From Chrysoperla carnea (Eukaryota > Arthropoda > Insecta > Neuroptera > Chrysopidae), in the NCBI RefSeq assembly GCF_905475395.1, contig NC_058341.1:73157597-73221596 (forward strand): a stretch of 64,000 bases of DNA, written 5' to 3'. Position 1 is the stretch's first letter. Each line of letters opens with the position of its first letter. Shown one piece after another: positions 50,931 to 64,000 of the stretch. Position numbers and translations under genes: made by a program. Under the pieces are notes generated by a model. It saw only the letters and a program-made list of their open reading frames with translations, did no database searches and was not told the DNA's origin.

Positions 50931-51612
50931 TCAGTAATTCATATTGATAAAATGAACCCAATATTGGATTTCCAGCCAAGTCCTCAAGTAGATATGTATA
51001 TGGATTCGTTGAATTAACTTTTACAATCTTGAAAACTTCCATAGAAAAATATGGTGTATACTTTTTTTCAAATATGTGTTTATATTTTGAAATTCGTACA
51101 TAATCACCAATAGCAAATTTTTTTTTCACTTTTTGTTTAGATGGGTGATTGTTATACACAGTTTTTAGCAATTTTTCTTCATCTTCTAATGATGCCTCAC
51201 TAGGTTTCATACCAATAGTCCGATGTTTCTTCTCATAATAAGTTTTAACCATGTCTTGCAGAATATGAATCCAGTTATAGCTTCCATTAAGTGAGAATTG
51301 TTTATATAACATGTTTTTTATTGTTCTATTAAATCGTTCAATAATTGCACATTTTTTCGTAGAATAACTTGGATATATGTTAATATTATGTGTTTCCATC
51401 AACTTTTGGAAATGAGAATTGAAAAATTATTTTCCTTGATCTACATGTAAATTTTTAGGAGGTGTAGTTCTGTTTAATATTTTTTGAAAAGCAGATGATA
51501 CCTCTTTTCCGGTCTTTGTTTTTAAAGGTTCACAATAAGCAAATTTAGAAAAACAATTTATAACAGTAAGTATATATTTATAACCATTATTTTCTTTCGA
51601 ATAATTCTCAAA
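50925..51612 (-). pseudogene. Polinton integrase remnant
   Basis: Closely similar to 7610-8290. The codon of Glu in DQGKEF is TAA here (near 51425). The part after it is open: KKCAIIERFNRTIK (catalytic Glu kept), the SH3-like GDYVRISKYK, ending at NPILGSFYQYELLKT. The first catalytic Asp region and the chromodomain are absent; homology is cut at ~51612 by an unrelated repeat. Confidence 0.82.
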
Positions 51613-52117
51613 TAATCTATCTCAAATTCCGGTCTGCAGGTCTCATCTTCGTCACCTTATCTCTTCTATGCAGAAGGCTGTCATTATAGGCACCCTTCGT
51701 ACATTGAAATCGCATCAGACTGTCTTCAAGTAACAGCCCTTGAAGTTTCTTTTTTCTTTTTCTTTTCTTTTTTTTCTTTTAGTAGGTTCCACATCGCTGC
51801 GGTGCAGGGACGGAGCCTGCTTGACCAGGACATTAGACAGACTTACGTACCACCGACTCGGAAGACAGACGGACCAACGGACGTCGCGTGGACTGACGGA
51901 CGTACAGACTACACGACCACAAGTCAGTGAACTTTCTTCAAAAGACGTAGCTGCCTTGTGAAGATTTATGTCTCTCAAGGAGATGGGAGGCTCTGGGGTG
52001 TAAATCCTGTATCCTCTCTCCCTCCTTGGCAGGCATGAATTCGTTAATTTCAAATTTTAAATAATAATAATAATAATAATAAAAATTTTATTTTTAATAA
52101 TATTACAGATAATACAA
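51613..52117. repeat. GC-rich foreign repeat segment
   Basis: 51640-52030 is far more GC-rich than the window (CGGACGTCGCGTGGACTGAC, a pyrimidine-rich tract at 51746-51779). It interrupts the integrase. The open frames on both strands are compositional. Probably part of a retroelement or another transposon that I cannot classify. It ends in an (AAT)n run (~52062-52082). Confidence 0.4.
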
Positions 52118-52783
52118 ATGTTTAAGTATCCAGTATGCTATGATTATTTTACTGGACCAATATATGGATGTGATGAAAATGATCATGCAGTTTGTAGTAC
52201 ATGCGTTTCACAACTACAACAAAATATGTGCCCAATTTGTCGTTGTAGAATCACATCAACAAAAAGAAACTTGAAGATGGAACGTATGTATGATATACAA
52301 ATCGTTTGTCCAAACGATATCTGTAAACAAACCATAAAAAGAGACCTACATAATCATATTTGTTAAAGTATTGATGATAGGCAAGCTGTTGTGATGAGGT
52401 ATTGTTGTGTGGACGAGTGTTATTGGGAGTTCACCAACATACCTGCATTCATACAGCATTTACAAATAATACATAATAATTGTAATATTGTACATACTGC
52501 TACAAATAATGTTAACCTAATTGTAAATGTAAATATTACTACCTTGAAACATGAGTCTTTGATTTTATTAAATATTTTATCAAATTATTTTGTTTTAAAA
52601 TGTGAGGAATTCGCAAATTCTTATGAATTTCTAATTATTCCAGTAAACATTAAAAGTAATTACTGCTTTAAATTGGAATTTCATGAGGAAGAACAATCGA
52701 TTATTCATAATTTTTGTGTAAGACCTGGTCACACACGAAAAATATCAATACCGAAATGTATTATATATGAAACAATCATGTAG
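52118..52783 (+). pseudogene. SIAH/SINA-like RING protein with internal stop
   Basis: ATG 52118. The start FKYPVCYDYFTGPIYGC...HAVCSTCVSQL...CPICRCRI is the RING of the seven-in-absentia family, with Tyr in place of the first zinc-binding Cys (usual ECPVC). The SIAH-type second zinc-finger region follows (CPNDICKQTIKRDLHNHIC). A TAA at 52364-52366 interrupts; the same frame continues from 52367 (YCCVDECYWEFTNIPAFIQHLQIIHNN and a β-rich end to 52783), matching the substrate-binding domain layout. A duplicated host gene or Polinton cargo; the lost Cys and stop suggest it is inactive. Confidence 0.6.
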
Positions 52784-52862
52784 TGTTTAATATATGTTTA
52801 TGGGAAAAATTATAAAAAAATGTTACTTACTTCATAGTTCTTATTTAATAAAATTATGTGTT

Positions 52863-53249
52863 TTATTTAACAATGTTGTATTCATCTAAAATATCCAACT
52901 CATTATTAATCAATAATTTCAAATAGTTAATTCTATCCAAAATTTCCCATTTTATCTCCCCAACAAATATATATCCATTGTTGATATTTTCATCGTTTTG
53001 AATCCATACAGAACCATTCTCATAATTAATTGATATGAAATTATAATTATCAGCATAATTAATATCACATAGTTTCTCTATTTCATTGTTTAATATAAAC
53101 AATAAATCGGAATTAAGTTTTATAAAATTTTGAATATGCTGATTTAAATATTGTTGCAAATTAATGGTATCACGTTTACGTCGTTCTATGATTTCAACAT
53201 TTTCGATACTTACGTAATCATTTTCGACACTGTCTTTTGACTTTAACAT
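52863..53249 (-). CDS. Unknown acidic protein, 128 aa
   Basis: ATG at 53249 (MLKSKDSVENDYVS). The chain has a coiled-coil-like N-terminal half and a β-rich WIQNDENINNGYIFVGEIKWE segment. No known domain, no membrane segment. It lies with other small minus-strand genes (53335-53490, 53796-54349, 54448-54729) that look like the accessory block of another Polinton. Confidence 0.45.
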   Translation of the reverse strand: MLKSKDSVENDYVSIENVEIIERRKRDTINLQQYLNQHIQNFIKLNSDLLFILNNEIEKLCDINYADNYNFISINYENGSVWIQNDENINNGYIFVGEIKWEILDRINYLKLLINNELDILDEYNIVK

Positions 53250-53334
53250 TTTAACCAATTTATTAAGCGAATTTAATTGATCATTTACATTTGTATTTGT
53301 ATATAAAGTGAAAAAGTCTGAATTAATTTTTTTT

Positions 53335-53490
53335 TAATTATTTGAATCACTATCGTTGTCTGTATCATTTTCCAAATTGTAATAATTATTGTAAATCTTT
53401 TTTACCGTACCATAATTTGAAAGAGCTTGAATCTCTGAATTGAAGATATTTTGTTGCTGAGGACTTACGTAATCCAACAACGCGTTAACA
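53335..53490 (-). CDS. Possible small ORF or exon ending NDTDNDSDSNN
   Basis: Open minus-strand stretch of ~50 codons without an ATG (VSPQQQNIFNSEIQALSNYGTV cut here, then a Tyr/Asn-rich and acidic end), stop at ~53337. An acceptor-like ATACTAG lies just upstream (~53500), so it may be a last exon. Weak evidence. The remaining DNA up to 53795 is AT-rich and empty. Confidence 0.3.
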
Positions 53491-53795
53491 GTTATGTTAC
53501 TAGTATTTAAAAAAAAAAAAATTTGTAAACGTTTAATTCTTTTTCCCAGTATTTAAATAGGATGGAAATATTTATTAAATTAACCTTTGGTATGCTTTGG
53601 TATGCAAATTTTAATCAATACATATTTTCTTTATTTACCAAAATTTTTTGCTAAATTTGCATATTAATTTATAAATCAAATTAAGCTTTGACATACTGAT
53701 TAAAATTTTCCTCTTTAATTAAGGGGTTATTAATAATAAAATAACAAAATTTGCTAATTATTTTTATTTTATTTTATTACATATAAAAAATACAA

Positions 53796-54349
53796 TTATA
53801 ATAACAATAAATTTGGACAGTAATACATCATTTCCTTAAATAATAAATATACAAAATCACCCCATGTTTCTCCAATAGTTTCTATCGAATATTGAAGTTC
53901 ATCAAATGTACATGGTTTTTTATTAATCATAGGACATGTAAAAACATTAAGTTTAAAAATAATTAATAAAAAAAACAATATTCTACTATCATTGATATAA
54001 TATCACTTATTCCATATAATTCCATGATGGTTTCCAGTTTTAAAATTATTTTATCATTTAGTATCAGAATTTTTTTGTTATTTACTTTATACAGTTTTAA
54101 CAATATTTCATTAACATTAAAATATACAATATCATTACTACATACATGATTTTTTAATAAATATACCATAATACAAGGTTTGAGCTCTATGAATAAAAAC
54201 CATTCTCTTGGTGACATACATATTTTATACTTTCGAGATGAAATCACAATTTTTGTTTCCGTTGTTGCTGAAGCTCCCATTCCAACAGAAATTTTTCTTA
54301 CAGGATTTAAGTGATGTATTCTTTCCAATATCATTGTGTTGGATTCCAA
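53796..54349 (-). pseudogene. Possible distant family A relative, frameshifted
   Basis: ATG 54349, open to 53963, then homology seems to continue in another frame to 53796. Loose similarity to the 215-aa family A proteins in the same order: TETKIVISSRKYKICMSPREW (cut) versus ETKFIVIG..Y.....W, a DIVYFNVNEIL block, NNKKILIL versus NKKIIKF, and a C-terminal Leu-rich FKEMMYY segment. Relationship is tentative. Confidence 0.35.
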
Positions 54350-54400
54350 TTATTGTATTTTCTTTACTTTTTTGTTACTACTCTAATTACCACTTTGATA

Positions 54401-54402
<2 letters not shown>

Positions 54403-54444
<42 letters not shown>
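54403..54444. repeat. 42-bp poly-A tract
   Basis: Uninterrupted A run directly downstream of the minus-strand OB-like gene (as poly-T on that strand). It could be a retroposition scar or simple repeat. Confidence 0.9.
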
Positions 54445-54446
<2 letters not shown>

Positions 54447-54447
54447 T

Positions 54448-54729
54448 CTAAACAAATTCCAAATCCCACGGATTATAAGCATTTTTCCCTTTTACAATCA
54501 TAAAAATATCATTGCCGGACGTTTTAATATCATCAATATCAGACGGCTTTAGCTTTTGATATCTGTTTGGTAAAAACAACAACACATTCTCCAATTCCAC
54601 AACCTATTTTTGCCCATGTTTTGTTTTAAAGGATTGAATATCATATACCAAATGCGGCTTATTCAACTCTATATCTTCATACTTTCCAAATTCTTTATAA
54701 ATGTCACAAGCGTTAATAACATCAGCCAT
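54448..54729 (-). pseudogene. OB-fold-like DNA-binding protein relative, one stop
   Basis: ATG at 54729, 93 codons with a single in-frame TAG after FKTKHGQK (near 54610). Pattern MADVINACDIYKEF, then FKTKHGQK, VVELENVLLFLPNRYQKL (after the stop), and an end with FMIVKGKNAYNPWDLEFV. It shares the TKHG...V.L motif and FLP.R signature with the gene at 22882. The minus-strand TATA (TATAAATAGTTGG, near 54820) lies ~90 bp upstream. A Polinton-borne single-strand binding protein is the likely origin. Confidence 0.5.
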
Positions 54730-55416
54730 TGTAAATACTTTAATCAAAAATAAAAAATTCTAATTCAAAAACAAATTTCAACACAATAATAATAAAAAAA
54801 CATTTCTGAACCAACTATTTATACCAAAAAAACACACATGCTCATCATATCACTAACCATCAACCATCATCCACAAAATCCCTGCCCATCCTACAATGTG
54901 CGCACAAAAAGTCTTTCTTTTGTCTTTGTGGTTTTATACAAATTATTCAATATCTGCTTTTCGCTAACCGCCAGCCGTCGACCGTCGACCGCATGCCCCC
55001 GCCTCGGGCGTCCGCGCACGTCATTCTTTTTTCCCGCTTGATTTTTTATTTTCACCACAACAAAAATATTCCCCTTTTTCCTCACCACACACATACTATC
55101 TTCTATCCTGTTATTGTCTTTTTACCGCCAAAAATGCGGTTTTCACTAATTAACCACAATACGTCTTCCTTCCTATCATCATCCATCCACTTTTGCGGTT
55201 TCACAAATCTACCACAATATCCTATCTGTCTATTTTTTAACCACTAACTTTACATTCTTTTTTTTTCATGTTTTTCAATTTCAATTCTCTTCATTTTACG
55301 ATGCCATACATGCGTTTTTGTATGCCATCTTCAAGATTTTTAACTTCCGGGCCAGCTCTCTTGTAGCTACCCTACTCATAATATTAATTATAATATGCAT
55401 TAATTACGTCATTTTT
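54730..55416. other. Gap with promoter-like and GC-rich patches
   Basis: Holds the minus-strand TATA near 54812-54822, a short very GC-rich patch at 54965-55020 (CGTCGACCGTCGACCGCATG) and repeated TGCGGTTT(T/C)AC words (55135, 55195). No gene. Two ORFs across the GC patch on opposite strands have no similarity to anything and look accidental. Confidence 0.35.
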
Positions 55417-55719
55417 ATGGCATGTTTTGCGAAGCAAGAGTAAGTGAAAATTAAGCATTTTATATTTTTTTTTTTTTTTTTAATAAAAATGTTTGGTTTT
55501 TATTTACAGCAAAAATATCAGAAAAATGTTTCATGAAATAGAGTAAGTTTTTTATCTTTCTAATAAAATCTTGTTTGTTTTTTAATTTTTTTAAATTTTA
55601 TTACAGAGAAACAATTTCGCATCCCAAAAATATCTTAGAGTATGTTTTATTTTTTTTTATATCTAAATACAGCAAACTTGAAGCAAACTTGAAGAAGATA
55701 ATGTATATTCAAATATTAC
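55417..55719 (+). CDS. Array of phase-2 mini-exons (small membrane-protein gene, copy B)
   Basis: Predicted exons 55417-55439, 55510-55542 (33 nt), 55617-55649 (33 nt) and 55673-55719; the first three end in GA| before GT(A/R)(A/T)G donors, as in the gene at 39030-39359. The frame ahead of the first ATG encodes a hydrophobic run (TLLIILIIICINYVIF) that aligns with the membrane helix of the other copy, so the original ATG was probably further up and is lost. Exact model uncertain. Confidence 0.35.
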
Positions 55720-55808
55720 GTAAGTAAAAAAAATAACAAAATGTTGAAAAAAATAATCTAATTTTTTTTATCTAATAGCAATTCTATTCATGAGTCGCGG
55801 TCGGGCTA

Positions 55809-55907
55809 ATGGAAATTGGTGAAGAAATTCTAAGGAGTATGGACTTCCTTCCATACTCCATATTAAACAGATTGGAGAACAAAAGTATGGCATATTATGA
55901 AATATAA
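55809..55907 (+). CDS. Conserved block GEEILRSMDFLPYSI (copy B)
   Basis: 33 codons from ATG 55809, similar to 39412-39540 (EIGEEILRSMDFLPYSI, R.ENKS.AYYEI). A 1-nt deletion upstream separates it from the acceptor-side frame used in copy A. Confidence 0.4.
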   Translation: MEIGEEILRSMDFLPYSILNRLENKSMAYYEI

Positions 55908-56097
55908 AAAAAAATAAAATGAGGATGCTTAATGGTATAAATAAAACACATCAAAAAGTATGTAAAAATTAATCTTGTTTTTATTTTAATATATGCATTT
56001 TATTTTACAAATTATCATTAACCATTAAGGGAAAAAAGCGTGTTTTCATTAAAACTAAATCTTTTTATATTTACAGTGATACCATCAATATTTATTT

Positions 56098-56508
56098 ATG
56101 ATGGCTAAGAAAATGGAAGAAAATTATCCACGTGTAATTAGCAATGTTTCCCTCCCATCCCTAAACTTGGATGATTACATGCATTTTCCACCTCTAAAAT
56201 TGGATGATTGCATGCAAACAATTTCTAATCCATTACCTAATTCTATTCCAGAAGTAGATCTAGATGAATTAGAAGCATATTTAAATCCTCCTGATAAGCC
56301 ACATTCAGAAAAAATCAATCAGACCACTTCATCAAAGGGAGCATTTGTGGAGGAAACACATTTAATCCATCCTGATAACCCTCATTCAGTAAATATCAAT
56401 CAACCGAGCACATCGAAGAAGATATTTGAGGAAAATAAAAAAAATTGCAAGCCATACTATCGTCATAAAAACTTTTTAAATATCCAATCTATCTTGAAAA
56501 AAAATTAA
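56098..56508 (+). CDS. Polinton leader protein, third module (N-terminus diverged)
   Basis: 136 aa. It carries two imperfect DDYMHFPPLKL-type units, the family motif VDLDELEAYLNPP (~58-70), and two repeats of HPDNPHS.NINQ (~84 and ~104). The usual W-x-C start is missing; an acceptor-like ATTTACAG precedes (56076) with a degenerate IPS instead of IPDW. It ends KKN* immediately before the polB start exon (ATG 56512) in the same frame. Confidence 0.5.
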   Translation: MMAKKMEENYPRVISNVSLPSLNLDDYMHFPPLKLDDCMQTISNPLPNSIPEVDLDELEAYLNPPDKPHSEKINQTTSSKGAFVEETHLIHPDNPHSVNINQPSTSKKIFEENKKNCKPYYRHKNFLNIQSILKKN

Positions 56509-56511
56509 GAT

Positions 56512-60469
<3,958 letters not shown>

Positions 60470-60470
<1 letters not shown>

Positions 60471-61038
60471 ATAAATAACAAACAATTTGTCTTCATGTTC
60501 TTTGGAAACTATACTAGGTTTCATACTAATTGTTCTATGTTTACTATTATTATAAGTTTCAACAATGTTTTGAAGGATATTTATCCACTTGTAGGATCCA
60601 TTGAGCGAGAATTGTTTATATAATAAGTTATTCAATGTTCTATTAAAGCGCTCGATAATTGCACATTTTTCGTAGAATAACTCGGATACATGTTAATATT
60701 ATGTTTTTTCATTAACTTTCGGAAATGTGAATTGAAGAATTCTTTCCCTTGATCAACGTGTAAATTTTTAGGCGATGTGGTTTTCTTTAATATATTTTCA
60801 AATGCTCTCGTTACCTCTTTTCCTGTTTTTGTTTTCAAAGGTTCACAGAAAGCAAATTTAGAAAAACAATTTATAACAGTAAGTATATATCTAAAACCTT
60901 TATTTTCTTTTGAATAATTTCCCATTTCTATTAAATCAGCCTCGAGAGATCATTAAAACCAAATATTTTATATTTGCGTCGAGGGAAATTTACTCTTGCT
61001 GGTTTATGAATTTCATTTACTATTCCCGTTTTTTCCAT
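60470..61038 (-). pseudogene. Polinton integrase remnant (third module)
   Basis: ATG 61038 (MEKTGIVNEIHKPARVNF). A deletion near 60945 removes bases in the first Asp region; HVDQGKEFFNS is intact; near 60665 a 1-nt loss breaks the frame before ERFNRT. Homology ends at ~60475, where it meets polB head on. Same convergent order as in the first module. Confidence 0.78.
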
Positions 61039-61125
61039 AATGGTTTTTTTTTTTATATTTGCTTTGAAATCTATTTTGTAAATGCTTGACTTTAATTTAA
61101 TAAATCTCTATAAATAGGAAAAAAC

Positions 61126-61605
61126 TTATGCTATAATACCAAGTTTTCTTAATTCTGATAAAATGCTTATGATCTCATTTTCCAAACCTGTATTTCCTGC
61201 CAGTTTTTCAGCATTTAAAAGATTTAAACGTTCAATAAACATATTAGGGTTCTCGAAATAAATTATTTTAGGATTATTGAAGCTGCGATATGATATCCCA
61301 TCACCTTCATGAAACAATTTTGAAATAACTTTACGATATTTAACACTATTATTACCATCAATTTGACCATTACTTTTAAATTTTTTACGATGTGCATTTG
61401 TTAATAAAAGTATATTTTTATACGCATCTAAATCACAGTCATCATAATTTTGAGAATTCTTCTTAAATAACAATTCAAGAAGTCCATTAGTAAGTTTAAA
61501 CCATTTCCCATTAAGGTTTATATAATCCTTTTGAAAAATAACACTTGTATTACCAATTTTCCATTCTCCACCCCCTCCACGCTTGAAACCGTAAATATGA
61601 GTTCT
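61126..61605 (-). pseudogene. YGVR..GEWKIGN protein, C-terminal part
   Basis: Homologous to residues ~100-261 of the protein at 6541-7326: GEWKIGN, WFKLTNGLLELLF, NILLLTNAHRKKFK, KYRKVISKLFHEGDGISYR, LLNAEKLAGNTGLENEI. The domain is open, but the N-terminal 100 residues are replaced at ~61600 by the start of another gene (61596 plus strand), so it is truncated. Confidence 0.68.
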
Positions 61606-61915
61606 TATCGAAATCGAAAAAAAGTAAGATTTTGTTTTAAAGATATAAATTATAAATTTATATTGACAGAATTGGCAATCTTGAAAAATGGTAAAGAAAT
61701 ACAACATTTTATGGTTAAACCTCCATATGGATGGCAGTTTCTTGATAATAAATCACAATCTTCAAATCGATGGTTGATCAAAAATTTCCATGGAATTGAT
61801 TGGGAAGATGGATATGCACATTTAAACGATGTTTAATTAATTGTTAACAATATTTTAAGCGATTGTGATAATATTTATGTTAAATTGAAATCGAAAGAAA
61901 ATAAGATTTAGTTTT
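61596..61915 (+). pseudogene. IIDLQGF-family gene, copy 7
   Basis: ATG 61596 but the usual IIDLQGF start is replaced (MSSYRNRKKVRF). Then FILTELAILKNGKE, FMVKPPYGWQFL, RWLIKNFHGIDWEDGYAHL, a TAA at ~61836, and the start of the IYVK block. The region near 61888-61915 resembles the first codons again, a sign of local rearrangement. Confidence 0.55.
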
Positions 61916-61958
61916 AAAGAATTAGTTCAGTTTTACATTTTGAAACGTTAACAACAAG

Positions 61959-62360
61959 ATGGAACCAATCCATACTTTTACTTTTGAAGAAAAAATTATG
62001 TTAAATAAAAAGATTGATTATCTTTTAAAAAAAAGTTTTCGTATATTTTGTAAATATAGAAATATACACACTATATTTTTTTGTGAAACCGATTCGAAAT
62101 ATAATAGTCAAAATTCATCAGGATGTCTATTTATTGAAAATGGTGGTGATCCGACAAAACCGGATATTTTTCAAAAAGAATATGTAGAAACACTATTCTA
62201 CCAATTAAGCCTAAGAAAATATCGTTGTAGGCTTCATCTAAAGTACACTAAAATTAACTCAGATGAGAATATGTTTGATGTGATAATATCAATGAATGAA
62301 ATCCCAAATAATTTATATTTAACACAGGAAAAAAAAAATCAAATTTTTTATAGTTATTAA
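61959..62360 (+). CDS. Unknown 133-aa protein
   Basis: ATG 61959 (MEPIHTFTFEEKIMLNKK). β-rich middle (HTIFFCETDSKY, GCLFIENGGDP), KYRCRLHLKYTKI near residue 93. No membrane segment or known domain and no paralogue in this window. The end coincides with the start of the repeat at 62358, so the last codons may be junction sequence. Confidence 0.45.
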   Translation: MEPIHTFTFEEKIMLNKKIDYLLKKSFRIFCKYRNIHTIFFCETDSKYNSQNSSGCLFIENGGDPTKPDIFQKEYVETLFYQLSLRKYRCRLHLKYTKINSDENMFDVIISMNEIPNNLYLTQEKKNQIFYSY

Positions 62361-62577
62361 AAATATTTCGCTTTGCATATTTTTAAAATATTGGTCAACT
62401 TGTTTTTGACACATTGTTATAGTATTAAAAGTTCTATTTTAATTTTACAAACTAAAAACAAAATAAATTTGTATATAATTTTGTGAATTTAAAAACAGTT
62501 ATTCAGAGATTCTCCCCTCTATTGATAAAACTTAATAATATGTAAATTATATGTGTTGAACATATACACTAAAAAAA
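62358..62577. repeat. Direct repeat of 655-890 (5' end of family A gene)
   Basis: Same orientation, ~95% alike by eye; one 12-bp deletion near 62500. Carries the first ~20 family A codons (minus strand) and its upstream region. No gene behind it. Confidence 0.8.
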
Positions 62578-62959
62578 AATACATTATAGTAATGAATTAT
62601 GAATTCGTATTTAAGTTTTTGATTTTAATAAAAAAATTTAGATTCTATTATGACTTACGAGGTAGTGTCCATGCAACCTTAATGGTTTATAAAAAAAATG
62701 ATAGTTTATTGAATTTAGTTGTACATTTATTTAAAAAAGTTTTCACATTGGCCTTGCATTTTTTTAATGTTAGTTTAATGAACTTATGAAAGAACATGAA
62801 CTTATGAACTTATGAACTTATGAACTTTAGTTCAAACACGTGCGCTAATATTTTACTATTGATGTGAACAAAAATTATATAATCAAAAGCCAATGGTCTG
62901 ATAAAAAGTTAATAATAAACATTAACTTTCTAGTATTTTTAATATTGGTACTGAAAAAG

Positions 62960-62967
62960 TATATAAG
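62960..62967 (+). promoter_or_regulatory. TATA box of the 102-aa gene
   Basis: TATATAAG, 90 bp before ATG 63050. Between the repeat end (62577) and here there is only AT-rich DNA with a tandem ATGAACTT run (62778-62826). Confidence 0.45.
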
Positions 62968-63049
62968 CAGAACTTTTGGAAATTATTTTACATTCAACTT
63001 CGTCTATATATTTTGTTTTTTAAAATTCTTTACTAAAAAAAAATTAAAC

Positions 63050-63358
63050 ATGTTGGACATGACAACAATTAAAGTTATAATTAATAAACAAGTGATAGAA
63101 GAAGTGACAGTGAGAAAAGAAAATGGTACTAGCTATACCATAAGAATAAAAAAATTGGAAAAGTCCAACGCAATAAATGTTGGAACTATTCAACGGTTGA
63201 AAAATAAAATAGAAAATATTTTAAAAAAGGATGGAGATGAGGATTTTTATGCAATGGACGATATGTCAATGCATTGGTACAGTAACCACTTAAAGCATCT
63301 TGATATAAGAGATGGGAGAAAATTGTGGAATTATGAACTAGACCTATTTTATCATTAA
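63050..63358 (+). CDS. Unknown basic protein, 102 aa
   Basis: ATG 63050 chosen because it follows the TATA box at a normal distance; the frame is open further up, but that part is AT-driven and hydrophobic. N-terminal β-rich TTIKVIINKQVIEEVTVRKE, then NVGTIQRLKNKIENILKKDG, DDMSMHWYSNHLKHLD, ending DLFYH. It loosely resembles the fragment at 40329-40565, so it may be another Polinton accessory family. Confidence 0.5.
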   Translation: MLDMTTIKVIINKQVIEEVTVRKENGTSYTIRIKKLEKSNAINVGTIQRLKNKIENILKKDGDEDFYAMDDMSMHWYSNHLKHLDIRDGRKLWNYELDLFYH

Positions 63359-63750
63359 TTTTTTTGTTTTTAATGATAGTAAGATTTTATATATATATTA
63401 TTATGGTTGCTGAGAAAAATATTATATAATATGCTTTTAACATTAAAAAAAATTTTTTTCTTAATAAAAATATATAAAATGAATTTACATATTTGTATCA
63501 TTTAAAATTTTTTTACCTTTCTAATTTGTTTACTTAAAATTAACATTTCTAGTTCATTTTACCTTGTGGCTATTGTTTTGGAAATATATTATTAAAATAA
63601 TTTTAGTAATCATGGTTTATTAAAAAATTAATAATGATAGACTTTCCAGTATTTTGTTTTTGGTAGGGGAAAAAGTATATAATAAGAAAACTTTACAATA
63701 GATTTTTGAGTTTTTAAATTTTTTATCAACAAGATAATAGTATTTCCGTC

Positions 63751-63990
63751 ATGAGTACTACAATTATAGATTTACAAGGTTTTAAAGATATAGATATAAA
63801 TAATAAATTTATATTGAAAGAATCGATGGTTGATCAAAAATTTCCATGGAATTGATTGGGAAGATGGATATGCACATTTAAACGATGTTTAATTAATTGT
63901 TAACAATATTTTAAGAGATTGTGATAATATTTATGTTAAAGGAATTGAGAAAGTAGAGTAAGGTGTAAGGATTTATTTAAGGTACATGGA
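63751..63990 (+). pseudogene. IIDLQGF-family gene, internally deleted (copy 8)
   Basis: TATA TATATAAT at ~63676, ATG 63751 (MSTTIIDLQGFKDIDINN). After FILKE an internal deletion at ~63822 joins directly to the NFHGID..DGYAHL block in a shifted frame; the IYVKG.EK block follows near 63930. It has the same TAA after AHLNDV as copy 7, so the two are closely related. Confidence 0.6.
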
Positions 63991-64000
63991 CTTTTGATGA

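Noticed and set aside
51715..52053. ORFs on both strands of the GC-rich segment
   Set aside because: Open on both strands because of composition; no domain, Ser/Arg-rich; better explained as a non-coding part of a mobile element.
54838..55247. Overlapping ORFs around the GC-rich patch at 55 kb
   Set aside because: No similarity to other copies or families; opposite-strand overlap and simple composition.
62553..62789. 78-aa hydrophobic ORF
   Set aside because: Begins inside the duplicated family A upstream region and consists of AT-driven Phe/Leu/Lys codons.

Overview
This is AT-rich nuclear DNA from an arthropod, most likely an insect; I cannot name the species. The pointers are spliceosomal introns, Polinton/Maverick (adintovirus-type) modules with a double-jelly-roll capsid gene, an insect errantivirus remnant, an EnSpm/CACTA-like and a Mutator-like transposon, and tRNA-derived repeats. 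I see no clear host housekeeping gene. The window is essentially a nest of mobile elements inserted into and beside one another.

Layout. (1) About 1-12639: the best preserved Polinton. Minus strand: an accessory protein, a coiled-coil protein, major capsid protein, a 48-aa basic protein, penton-like protein, adenain-like protease, a phospholipase A2/pX capsid protein and an 85-aa protein. Plus strand: packaging ATPase, a widespread Polinton-associated protein and the chromodomain integrase. A minus-strand PolB has lost its N-terminal half. Then come four tandem copies of an accessory gene (the 'IIDLQGF' family) and a candidate terminal inverted repeat holding a tRNA-like sequence and ACGTCA iterons. 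(2) 12640-15345: errantivirus remnant (pol pieces, env, 3' LTR). (3) 15564-15943: near-perfect palindrome around a TA tract, with an unknown ORF starting inside it. (4) 16650-20936: second Polinton remnant (leader gene, decayed polB, dUTPase). (5) 21484-27118: Polinton debris, including an OB-fold-like gene, a two-exon gene, polB N-terminal fragments, an ankyrin-like ORF and another IIDLQGF copy. (6) 27356-38826: an 11.5-kb EnSpm/CACTA-like transposon with a zinc-finger transposase and a six-exon second gene that starts with a CIDE-N-like domain. (7) 38940-46733: small membrane-protein gene, gene fragments, an intact-ended 2.9-kb MULE with a perfect 9-bp target duplication, another leader gene, and a second copy of the divergent pair seen at 60-1633. 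(8) 46733-51615: a further Polinton beginning with the inverted copy of the candidate terminal repeat, followed by an intact IIDLQGF gene, leader, polB and an integrase remnant. (9) 51612-64000: repeats, a SIAH-like pseudogene, small unknown genes, a third polB/integrase module and two more IIDLQGF copies.

How the parts fit. Comparing the modules gives one ancestral Polinton order: terminal repeat, IIDLQGF gene (outward), leader gene, spliced polB (inward), then convergent integrase, the ATPase-side genes, capsid genes, and the divergent accessory pair at the far end. Replication genes are broken in every module, yet the whole virion-formation set at 1.7-8.4 kb is open. That contrast is the most interesting feature here. 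It could mean recent death of the element or retention of the capsid cassette by the host; the sequence alone does not decide.
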